Source: Gyrodactylus bullatarudis (Eukaryota; Platyhelminthes; Monogenea; Gyrodactylidea; Gyrodactylidae). Taken from it: a stretch of 14,793 bases of DNA. The position numbers and the translations under genes were made by a program. Positions 7,764 through 14,592 of the stretch are shown here, one piece after another; the first letter of the stretch is position 1; every line of letters starts with the position of its first letter. The stretch is from contig SSNU01002973.1 in NCBI GenBank assembly GCA_012064415.1, forward strand, positions 1-14,793, read 5' to 3'. The notes beneath the pieces were generated by a model that was given only the letters and a program-made list of their open reading frames with translations, was not told where the DNA came from and did no database searches.

Positions 7764-8090
7764 TCATTTGGGCCATTGTAGTTCCAAATTCTTTTGGATA
7801 TACAGATTTGGATCCTCCCTCATTATGTGAAACTTTTCCCTAATTTTGAGGTCTGTAAGTTTATCGCTAGAATCCTTATATATGATTTTAAAATTGCTTT
7901 CATATGCCTCGCATCCGCACCTATCAATGTGTTTCTTGATTGATGAGCTATTCTTGTTTAAATGCTCATTGATCCTAACAGCTAATCTTCTTTGTGTTCG
8001 GCCTATATACCTAGCTCCATATGAGGCTTCAAAGCAGTAGATGAGATTAGATTGTTCAGTTTCTTTGACTTTATCTTTAAGATGGAATTT
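7764..8090 (-). pseudogene. PLE 2 GIY-YIG endonuclease
   Basis: An open frame from 8090 to TGA 7764-7766 starts KFHLKDKVKETEQSN. It gives LIYCFEASYGARYIGRTQRR (GIY...YIG motif as IYC...RYIGRT), LAVRINEHLNKNSSSIKKHI (a typical PLE GIY-YIG helix) and LKIREKFHIMREDPNL with the candidate catalytic Glu. It ends NLELQWPK. This domain looks uninterrupted even though the RT is gutted. It is in a different frame from the preceding RT piece. In PLEs it is fused C-terminal to the RT and provides target nicking. Confidence 0.8.
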
Positions 8091-8490
8091 GAATATATAC
8101 CTGATTTTGGAATGACAAAGGTACGTTTGTACAACAAATTCTTAATATTTTGACAATTTCTTCACCAGCTAACTCAAAGCTGTCTCTATTTTCATTGATG
8201 TTTGCCTCAATGATGTTTAGTGTTTCTTCGATAGGGATATTAGGGAATAATGCGTTGATATCTAATGATATCATTTATCTGGACCCTACTTGGTATTCAT
8301 TTACTTTTTCTATGAATTGAAATATGTCTGTGTCTACATATTTACTAAAGTGGTTATGGACTGGTTTTAGGATTTTTAATAGCCATTTCGCTAAGTTGTG
8401 TTGGGGGCTTGCTGACACATCTATTATGAAAATCGCATTTTCTGTAAATGGGGGTTTTGGAACCCCTTGTTGAAAAAAAACCAAAAATTG
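8077..8490 (-). pseudogene. PLE 2 RT, N-terminal part
   Basis: From about 8490 down the frame reads VPKPPFTENAIFI then IDVSASPQHNLAKWLLKIL, the PLE RT segment aligned with SATPQHKMVKWLREIL of PLE 1. A single TAA at 8275-8277 is followed in the same frame by MISLDINALFPNIPIEETL, palm motif A with its catalytic Asp intact. It then gives CTNVPLSFQNQVYIQI and stops at 8077. The remaining RT, including the YxDD box, is absent; homology resumes near the endonuclease. The motif order supports an internal deletion near 8090-8110. Confidence 0.8.
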
Positions 8491-8743
8491 AGTTAAATAG
8501 TGTTTTATTTAGAACATTGGAAGCAAAAGTTAATACAATGCTCATTACAGACTTTGGACCATATGTAATTCTATCTTCAGGAGCTTCTCGTTTCCTGAAG
8601 TCGATCAAACTTTTACAAATTTCGTATATAAATTCTCTTCTAGTTAAGGTGAAAGCTGGATTATTTTTCCTCATACTAATCGAATATAATACATAGAAGC
8701 GTTTGAAAAAATAAATTTTAAAAATCAATGACTTACGCGTCAA
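8491..8743 (-). other. Possible unrelated coding fragment upstream of PLE 2
   Basis: A minus-strand frame over 8354-8743 reads NPAFTLTRREFIYEICKSL, then IDFRKREAPEDRITYGPKS and further protein-like sequence before overlapping the PLE 2 frame. I do not recognise it with confidence. TRREFIYEICKSLI vaguely recalls the C-terminal region of piggyBac-type transposases, but no second landmark supports that. It could also be a PLE N-terminal region too diverged to recognise. Confidence 0.2.
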
Positions 8744-8866
8744 AGAAAGAAACTTATAGATAAGTAATTATTCACTATAAATATTACAACCCTTTCTTTC
8801 ATTTCTTTTTCTAAATATTGATGAGAAAAATAGTGAATCTATTCCGAGCAGATTCCACTAGAACTA

Positions 8867-8894
8867 TTAGGTTGTGTGAAAAGTTCTTGGAAAA
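8867..8894 (+). repeat. Left mariner TIR
   Basis: 28 bases starting TTAGGTTGTGTGAAAAGTTC, with about four mismatches to the inverted right end; TA precedes it. Confidence 0.8.
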
Positions 8895-9012
8895 TGTTTG
8901 AAACTCTTGATTTCGAATATAGCAGTTAATATGAACTATACATGTAAAACAAAATCAAATAACGGAAAGATTTAACGAAATCTGTATTTTGGTTAAAGAT
9001 CATTGTTTCAAA

Positions 9013-9267
9013 TCATTTAGGGAGATGCAAGAAAAGATGAGAGAGTCTTACCCTCGATTCGGAAAAATCACTTTGCAGCATAACACATGACCCCATTTTT
9101 CGCAGAAGGCGAAAAGTGTTTTTGAAGAGTCGAATGTTGATGTACTAAAGCATCCACTTTACAGATCTGATCTTTCTCTTACAGATCATAATCTTTTTCG
9201 TTCAAAGGAAAAAATTTCCAAGTCAAGAGATGAGGCTTCAAACTCTCTTGACGAGTATTTTACTTAA
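9013..9267 (+). pseudogene. Mariner transposase C-terminal remnant
   Basis: The frame starting near 9013 reads SFREMQEKMRESYPRFG, KITLQHNT, a TGA at 9088-9090, then PHFSQKAKSVFEESN, VDVLKHPLYRSDLSLTDHNL, FRSKEKI and DEASNSLDEYFT, with TAA at 9265-9267. It aligns with the mariner core where ITLQHDNARPH is followed by LPHPPYSPDLAPSDYHLF. The Asp of the HDN motif has become Asn (HNT). The third catalytic position, normally Asp in PSDY, is kept as TDH. Traces of the downstream KDPEFF region follow as KEPIVFES in a shifted frame. The N-terminal helix-turn-helix region and first catalytic Asp are not found. Confidence 0.8.
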
Positions 9268-9561
9268 AGAGCCAATCGTTTTTGAGTCCCAAAAAGGCGT
9301 CTCAAAAATAACAATTATAATAGAGACATCTTAGCTTAGCTCTATCTTCCTCTGTGTCATGAAGTTCTTTATATGCTCTCTGAAAGAGGAATGTGTTTGA
9401 ACAATTTGGCAAGCATAATGACTTTACAAGATTGTATCGATATTGCCGTCAATATTTGGCCCTGAAACAATTGAAAAATGCTGGGAATAAACAGAGGTAA
9501 TAAAACCAAATGAACAACGGAGAGAAGAATTAATAAGAATCACAAGAACAGATATTGATTT
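9268..9561. other. Decayed mariner tail and unassigned sequence
   Basis: Apart from the short shifted mariner trace at 9266-9310, no coding similarity, repeats or RNA genes were recognised here. Confidence 0.4.
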
Positions 9562-9657
9562 AATTAAAATTTTAACGAAAGAGTTACATTTAGAGAGATA
9601 TGTTTTGTTTTGCCAGGTCTCGTCAGTCTCAATTCCTGGTTCAATATTTAATAAAAT
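9562..9657 (-). repeat. 96-bp dispersed repeat B, hammerhead-like core
   Basis: Near-identical to 7565-7659, in the same orientation, but without any adjoining PLE coding sequence. CTGACGA (9620-9626, minus) and flanking GAGA/TCTC arms are conserved. The stem III palindrome is replaced by an unpaired A/C-rich segment. It lies inside the mariner boundaries and is probably an inserted, truncated PLE 3' end. Confidence 0.55.
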
Positions 9658-10020
9658 TTGCAGAAGACACCTATTACCTGATACATGAGAGTGATGTGTA
9701 TAGATGGGGGAGAGGTGTCACTTCCAATACTAACGTTTAAACTAGACATATTGTGAAAAAATGATTCAGGAATACTTTATAGATTGAGATTTTGAGATTG
9801 AATTTTAATTTCAAAATCCAAAACATTTTCAAAAATCTATAGAATTCATCATCAATATCATGTCAAACAAAAAAGTTTTAAGCTTGGTGTAATATAAGAA
9901 AAAAAACCAGAATATAGAGAAAAATGAGATCTATATGTCTGTATATTTAAAATTCAAAATTGATCTGTTGTGTTATATTAAATTGATCTGCTGCTAATTC
10001 ATGATGAAAAATAACTTGTA
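9658..10020. other. AT-rich insert sequence, no gene recognised
   Basis: Lies between the 96-bp repeat and the promoter-like block within the mariner. No coding similarity, TIRs or RNA genes seen. Confidence 0.4.
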
Positions 10021-10035
10021 AACTTTCCTCGAATC

Positions 10036-10135
10036 TGATTGGTCGATCCATTTAATGAATGAGAGTAAAGCTAAATTTGCCCTATATAAGAGGGGAACGC
10101 TGGGATTTGAAATTCATCTCTTCTCACTTCACGGG
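10036..10135 (+). promoter_or_regulatory. CCAAT/TATA promoter-like block B
   Basis: ATTGGTCGAT at 10038-10047 (identical to the decamer at 36-45), then TATATAAG at 10083-10090 and CTCACTTC about 40 bases further on. The arrangement mirrors block A at the window start, and downstream both read AAATCATGAATTAAT or AAGATCATAATTAAT. No obvious coding frame follows. It is most simply the 5' end or LTR-like promoter of a repeat. Confidence 0.3.
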
Positions 10136-10262
10136 ACTTTCACCTGTAAAATCATGAATTAATAATACTTCAGTTTAAGCCAATAATCAAAAAGGAATTG
10201 CTAATATTTCAGAATCAATTTATATTTAGAACGGTAATATTGTCGAACTTCATCTAAGATAT

Positions 10263-10341
10263 TTCTGATTTGGATTCATTAGGAAAAGAATTACTTATTA
10301 TTCGCTTGTTTTCTAATCTTCCTAATGAATCCAAATCAGAA
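10263..10341. repeat. Perfect 23-bp inverted repeat (hairpin)
   Basis: Arms 10263-10285 and 10319-10341 are exact reverse complements (TTCTGATTTGGATTCATTAG plus GAA) around a 33-base loop. The sequence is mixed in composition rather than simple A/T, so chance is unlikely. It sits inside the foreign part of the mariner and may be TIRs of a very small element or a transcribed hairpin. Confidence 0.75.
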
Positions 10342-10684
10342 TAGCAATTTATATTTATTATTTCCTTTTTTGAAAAACTTTTTCACTAAGTATATGAAAA
10401 TGAACCCTAGGGTGAGAATACCAATTAACATACATAACACCCAGAAAAAAAATGAAAATGTGATAATATACATATTACCCCACCCTCTTAACACCTATTG
10501 AAGTGAGTCAATCAGATTAATTTTTAATTATTTTGTACTATTATATTTGGCATGTAAGAGGCTGATGAGTATACTAACTTCACACTTTCGGCTTTTTTTA
10601 CTAATTATATTAAATTATATCTTTTGCTATTGTATCATTTAGCCTATTTGTTAATGAAAATCTTTACTGAACATAAGTGACTAA

Positions 10685-10713
10685 TTTTTTCGAGGACTTT
10701 TCACACAACCTCA
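10685..10713 (-). repeat. Right mariner TIR
   Basis: The reverse complement reads TGAGGTTGTGTGAAAAGTCC then TCG and an A-run, pairing with 8867-8894; TA follows. Confidence 0.8.
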
Positions 10714-10715
10714 TA

Positions 10716-11437
10716 ACTGTTTCCAGCTTTAATTTTATTCTATTTCTTTGGAATCTGGATTTATGTTTATGATTATTCATAATTTTTATAATTATAATGA
10801 TAGTAAAACTCTTTAATCAATTTAAAAGGAAAACTCACCCTTTTCCCTTAAAGGTTGAATGTAATAAAAATAAATATTAAGAGTTGATATACCATTATAA
10901 AATCATAAATAATTGCGACATACCCAAAAAATATACTGTATATTTGTTTTAATTTAGAAGCTGAGTGGATATTCACTCACGTTTTAGCAGCTCTAAAATT
11001 ATAATACAGTAAAAATACTTCTGGGTGCTCCTGAAAGAGTACTTGTAACCCTTCGAAACTCTTTTATTTTTATGAATTTTTATTTTTAAGTTTATTGCAT
11101 AATAGTTCTATGTAAAGACACAGGAAGGGCTGTTCTTATATATTAAACTTATTTATGTTGAGATACATTTTCTATTCTGCAAATAAAAACCCAGCATGAA
11201 ATATAGAAAAATCTTGACTGCAATGTAAATCCTTGTCTATGTCATTGGTTTCTTTTTTTTCTAGTAAAAAATATTATGAAAATCAATGATCAGTATAAAC
11301 AACATTCTTTTTCCAGTAATAATGAATGGATTAAAAAAACAAAATTTTTTTATCAAGAGCTCTCTAATTATCCTAACTCCTGGTAGCCTATTCAAATGTA
11401 AAATAACATGTTTAATCTTCACATAACTTTCAAATGT
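10716..11437. other. AT-rich intergenic, no gene recognised
   Basis: About 720 bases without convincing coding sequence. A short imperfect nested hairpin lies at about 10956-11000 (TTTAGAAGCTG...CAGCTCTAAA enclosing GAGTG...CACTC). I see no TIRs or RNA-gene hallmarks such as a tRNA B box. Confidence 0.4.
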
Positions 11438-11443
11438 ACTTAC

Positions 11444-11639
11444 TTATCTTTTCTGGCTTCTTCCGAAAGGATCCGACCAAAGTCACGAAGATCTGCTTTC
11501 TCCTCGATTTCAAGAAATTTCCAGGCCATTATAATAACACTCCAATCAACATTTTTGAATTTTTTTTCAATTTTAGGTAATGAAGCTGGGAAGCTTTTCC
11601 TTTCTTCTTCGTTTAATACGAGCATTATTCTCAAGAGAA
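11444..11639 (-). CDS. Candidate internal exon of an unidentified host gene
   Basis: The minus strand has an acceptor TTTGATTTAACATTAG|, a 196-bp open segment, then a donor |GTAAGT (11438-11443). The encoded peptide is charged and well balanced: LLRIMLVLNEEERKSFP, SLPKIEKKFKNVDWSVIIMA and KFLEIEEKADLRDFGRILSE, ending in a basic stretch. It looks helical, unlike the poly-Lys/Asn/Phe translations typical of random A/T DNA here. I do not recognise the family. If unspliced, an open frame from ATG 11634 runs to a stop at 11440. It could equally be a piece of an unfamiliar transposon. Confidence 0.4.
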
Positions 11640-11865
11640 CTAATGTTAAATCAAAGAAATAAAATAATTCGAAATGATAGAGGCTATTTATTTTTTAAAC
11701 TCGTAGATTAATACAATAGACATGACTATGTTAGTTCACGAATAACAGCTTGGCATGGATAAAATATTTTAAGAAAGATTCATCTTTACCATCTCTCTAC
11801 AATATTATCTCTAACACAAAAAATGAGACGAAGGGAAAAATTTTTCTCGGTTAAATTGAAGATTA

Positions 11866-12099
11866 GTTTGCTTGTTGCTGATTGCTAGTCATGCTGGTTA
11901 GTAGAACGACGAGTTTAAGGTGAATAAAAGCTTTTATTTTTGTCAGAATTGAGAAGTGTATTTTATTCATTAAAAAATAAGTATAAATATTACGTGTCAG
12001 TGTAAGGTCTGATGAGAACCGACAAAAATAAAAGCTTTTATTCACCTTAAACTCGTCGTTCTACTAACCAGCATGACTAGCAGTCAGCAACAAGCAAAC
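11866..12099. repeat. Large foldback: 79-bp inverted repeats around a 76-bp loop
   Basis: Arms 11866-11944 and 12021-12099 are reverse complements at 78 of 79 positions by eye; the single difference is CTGATTGC versus CTGACTGC. Each arm contains AATAAAAGCTTTTATT, itself a palindrome carrying a poly(A) signal on both strands. The loop is A/T-rich. A transcript would form a long near-perfect duplex. No coding potential is credible. It may be a foldback/MITE-type element or an inverted duplication of the end of a larger repeat. Confidence 0.85.
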
Positions 12100-12465
12100 A
12101 TTTTCCAAGAAATACGGCAGCTTATGACCAGTAAAGAATAGTTATTCTCTCTTATTTTTCATCAAGTTTACTTGGAAATTTAAAAACAAATTCCTTGTGG
12201 CGAGTTTGAATCTCATGTATATTGAAAAGCTGGTCATAGAACTGGTAAATTTGCAATCAGATATAAAGATTTTTATTGGCTTTTTCTATTGAATATAAAA
12301 ACTCACTTTTAAATGAATCGCTAAAATCAGTGTTTATTTAATAACGTTCATATGAGGCATCCTAAAAGTTAATATTTTTGTGAAAAAGTCTTATAGATAA
12401 ATTACTGAATTTACATAAAAATAATAAGATGAATATTAGATTTGGTCGACATAAGTTGGCTGAAA
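12100..12465. other. AT-rich intergenic, no gene recognised
   Basis: A short inverted repeat (TATGACCAG near 12124 and CTGGTCATA near 12230) is the only structure I noted. No coding similarity. Confidence 0.4.
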
Positions 12466-12523
12466 GTCATGCTAGGATTATGAACAAACGAAGTTTTCAG
12501 GTTAATAAAGCTTTATTTTCGTC
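12466..12523 (+). repeat. Diverged third copy of the foldback arm
   Basis: AGTCATGCTAGGATTATGAAC, then ACGAAGTTTTCAGGTTAATA and AAGCTTTATTTTCGTC, aligns with the 11866 arm (AGTCATGCTGG...GTTTAAGGTGAATAAAAGC...TTTTTGTC) with small indels. It has no inverted partner nearby. It shows the arm belongs to a dispersed family. Confidence 0.6.
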
Positions 12524-12583
12524 TGCTCTCTTCGGACTAAACACTGACTTTTTTTACAGATAAAACCCCCTGAAAGGGCAAGA

Positions 12584-12674
12584 GATTAATATTAATCGGG
12601 ATAGTATGCCTATTTAATAGGGTTTTTTGGGGAGAAGGCTAGTGTCTTTTATTGGTCAGTCCCTATGGACCAAT
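12584..12674. promoter_or_regulatory. Palindromes and opposed CCAAT boxes
   Basis: GATTAATATTAATC at 12584-12597 is a perfect 14-bp palindrome. ATTGGTC at 12651-12657 and GACCAAT at 12668-12674 are opposed CCAAT boxes 10 bases apart, with GAATATATG shortly after. This could be a bidirectional promoter element or chance; no flanking genes are identified. Confidence 0.2.
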
Positions 12675-12723
12675 CAGAGACGAATATATGTTTTTGTAAT
12701 TTTCATTTTTTTAGAGTATTTAC

Positions 12724-12870
12724 TTTCCAGAAAATTATACGTCGGTCTTACAGCCTTATGACACTGGTGTTGTACGAACCTTTAAAGCTCGTTATTACCG
12801 AAGACTTGAAGATATCCGATTTGAAATAGGAAGCAACTGGAATAATAAGCCCATCCGATACAAATGCTGA
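12724..12870 (+). pseudogene. pogo/Tigger-type (CENP-B-like DDE) transposase fragment
   Basis: The frame from 12724 reads FPENYTSVLQPYDTGVVRTF, KARYYRRLEDIRFEIGSNW, then stops at TGA 12868. TS-x-LQP-x-D-x-GV-x-x-F-K-x-x-Y is the signature around the last catalytic Asp of pogo/Tigger transposases (commonly TSxLQPLDxGVIxxFK). Only this short piece is recognisable. No helix-turn-helix, earlier catalytic residues or TIRs were seen nearby, so it is a relic. A family member domesticated into a host gene cannot be excluded, but the early stop argues against it. Confidence 0.7.
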
Positions 12871-13164
12871 GGAGCTTAGAGGAGAAATTTCGAATGATCT
12901 AGAAATTTTAGGATCAATGAATTTAAATGGGTCAAAGAGTGTATTGAAAAATCTTGATTTTCGAGAAACTCATGTAAATATAAATTCATCTGTATTAGAT
13001 TTCAATGAATAAACTTTTTAAATCTAAAACAACAAGATTTGATTTAGACGAAACAACGTACAATAAACTAACACTTAGAAGCTTAATTTTTTTCATACTC
13101 CAAAGACTATTGAATAATATTGAATGGGATCTTAACATATTCCTCATGATTAAAGTTAACACCA

Positions 13165-13670
13165 CAATAATTTTCTCTTTCTACCCCGTTTCGTAAACGC
13201 AAGTTTGTTCTGCTCCCCGGATTCTATTCCACTAATTACAGGTAGAAAGATAATTCGATTATCAACTTCCGTTGACTTTTCTAGATTTTCACATTCGTTT
13301 TTGTTTCGCATTTGTTTCTGGGACTAACTTGTGGAGTTGATTACTTTGAGACGAAGTTAAAACTACTTGTTCTTTTGTTTCATCGATTGTAGTCTTTTCA
13401 ACTGATTCTGGGTTGAAGTGGAAATGGGTAAATCCTCAAGAATCCTAGCAACCTTTTGCAACTTTCTCCGCTGTGTAAACCTTTTCTTTCCGGTGATTCC
13501 CAGTTTGGTTGCCAGCTCCTTCTGTTTATAAAGATCTGGCTTAAAATCTCTAATGTAGTGCAACCTCGCTTTGCAAAGGACCTTTCCCCTGGTTGACCTT
13601 GAGTCGCTGGGATTGGCTTGATATAATATGCTGATAGTATATGCCTTATAGGACATTCTTGAGCGGCGAC
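13165..13670 (-). mobile_element. Penelope-like retroelement 3 (PLE 3), endonuclease end and tail only
   Basis: Minus strand, close relative of PLE 1. An open stretch from about 13656 to 13363 reads ISILYQANPSDSRS, KARLHYIRDFKPDLYKQKE, LATKLGITGKKRFTQ, ending ISTSTQNQLK. It aligns with ILFQANPSDP, KAEAHFIKKLNPVL and LATKLGLTGKSRFT of PLE 1. The catalytic Glu of KAEAHF is Arg here (KARLHY). Shifted frames continue the shared tail (EQVVLTSSQSNQL, EKSTEVDNRI, FTKRGRKRK), then similarity ends. RT and the GIY core are absent, consistent with the severe 5' truncation common in retroelements. Confidence 0.75.
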
Positions 13671-14136
13671 CAGATCTAATGAATTTCTCTTGAAGAACCG
13701 TTGATTAGTAGAGAACCAGCCATTTATTATTCCATAGTTGTGGATTGTTTATTATGAAAAGTTACCATCATTTATAGATAAGCCATTGGGAATGCCATTC
13801 ACTCATGATTTTTACTTCAACACTTTATTTCATGTAAACTGGGCCAGAATATTTCTTAGAGAAAATAATGATAAAATCATCAAAACAAAACCAAGTTACA
13901 ATTACAAATGGACTTTGCGAAGGATAATAAAATGAGCTCTTTTTCTGAATAATATTTAAAGTTATTAATAAAAACGTGAAATAAGTGAAAATTTAGTTTA
14001 GTTTCAATACACACAGAGGGGTTTCAAAACTCACGAATTTAGAAAATAGTTTTAATATTCGAAATCCACATTCTTCTGATTTTCAAAAAAGGATATAAAA
14101 GTTTTAATAGCAAGCAGTTTTATCACACAATTTTAC
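13671..14136. other. AT-rich intergenic, no recognised gene
   Basis: A 65-codon plus-strand frame at 13738-13935 (MWIVYYEKLPSFIDKPLGMP...) has no recognisable similarity, and I do not call it a gene. No repeats or RNA genes noted. Confidence 0.4.
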
Positions 14137-14224
14137 CTGATCTCTAACTGCATTATTGCCTGTGTAGAGATATTCTGAAACTCTATCTTTTTATTTCGAG
14201 GTAGTAAAACTGATGTCTTCTTCT
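14137..14224 (-). CDS. Weak candidate exon, unidentified
   Basis: On the minus strand an acceptor-like ATGTCATTTTAG| precedes 88 bases encoding KKTSVLLPRNKKIEF and QNISTQAIMQLEIR, followed by a consensus-like donor CAG|GTAAAA at 14131-14136. The reading frame is open beyond the acceptor (to 14390) but becomes Lys/Asn/Ile-rich, as expected of non-coding A/T DNA. It has the same strand as the candidate exon at 11444-11639, so both could belong to one host gene. The product is unknown. Confidence 0.2.
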
Positions 14225-14592
14225 CTAAAATGACATTTAAATTTATACACCTCGAATTAAGCTTCATTGTACTAAAATAGACCTTTAGATTAGTTTTTAA
14301 GCATCTTGTTTGAATATACCGAACTTTAATTCTTAGTAAAGTCGAAAATTTAATTATTTTTTTGTTAGAAGATAGATGAATTTTTTTCATCCTTTTTATA
14401 TATTATACTGTACTCCCTCTTTATTAACTGTGTAAAAGTTATCCCCCTAATTTCTTCCCCTCAAAAATCTCTTTCGTAAATCGTGACTGCTTGTAGGCAG
14501 ACATATTTACACAAAAATAGGCTAACAATTAATTTTCAACTAAATTAATACCTTTCGAAATTTTTCTGCTGGTCATTTCTATACAAATTCTC

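Larger units (their letters stand above)
7764..8490 (-). mobile_element. Penelope-like retroelement 2 (PLE 2), internally deleted
   Basis: The minus strand carries the first part of a PLE RT joined to a GIY-YIG endonuclease, with the middle of the RT missing. The sequence differs strongly from PLE 1, implying a separate lineage. Stops and a frame change at the junction show it is inactive. Confidence 0.8.
8867..10713 (+). mobile_element. Mariner-like transposon with large internal insertion
   Basis: The TIRs are TTAGGTTGTGTGAAAAGTTC at 8867 and the matching inverted end TGAGGTTGTGTGAAAAGTCC closing at 10713. TA lies immediately outside both (8865-8866 and 10714-10715), as expected for mariner. 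Mariners are about 1.3 kb with a transposase spanning most of that. Here only the C-terminal third survives (9013-9267), and the right TIR lies 1.4 kb beyond it. Later insertions plus an N-terminal deletion are therefore likely. Confidence 0.8.

Noticed and set aside
7567..7776. Minus-strand 69-codon frame downstream of PLE 2
   Set aside because: Overlaps the 95-bp non-coding repeat; translation is Phe/Ile-rich without motifs and the second repeat copy does not preserve the peptide.
7846..8040. Plus-strand 64-codon frame
   Set aside because: Shadow of the PLE 2 GIY-YIG endonuclease on the minus strand.
8491..8743. piggyBac transposase C-terminus
   Set aside because: Only one vague resemblance (TRREFIYEICKSLI), with no Cys-rich tail or TTAA-flanked ends seen; kept as unassigned.
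10956..11000. Possible tRNA-like or structured RNA from a nested hairpin
   Set aside because: No A/B boxes or cloverleaf; only short imperfect arms.
11863..12045. Minus-strand 60-codon frame across the foldback
   Set aside because: Runs through one arm and the loop of the inverted repeat; no similarity and composition explained by the repeat.
13005..13196. Plus-strand 63-codon frame
   Set aside because: Low-complexity Asn/Leu/Phe/Ile content and partly antisense to the PLE 3 tail.
13738..13935. Plus-strand 65-codon frame starting MWIVYYEKLPSF
   Set aside because: No recognisable family, no splice or promoter support, and such lengths are expected by chance in this sequence.
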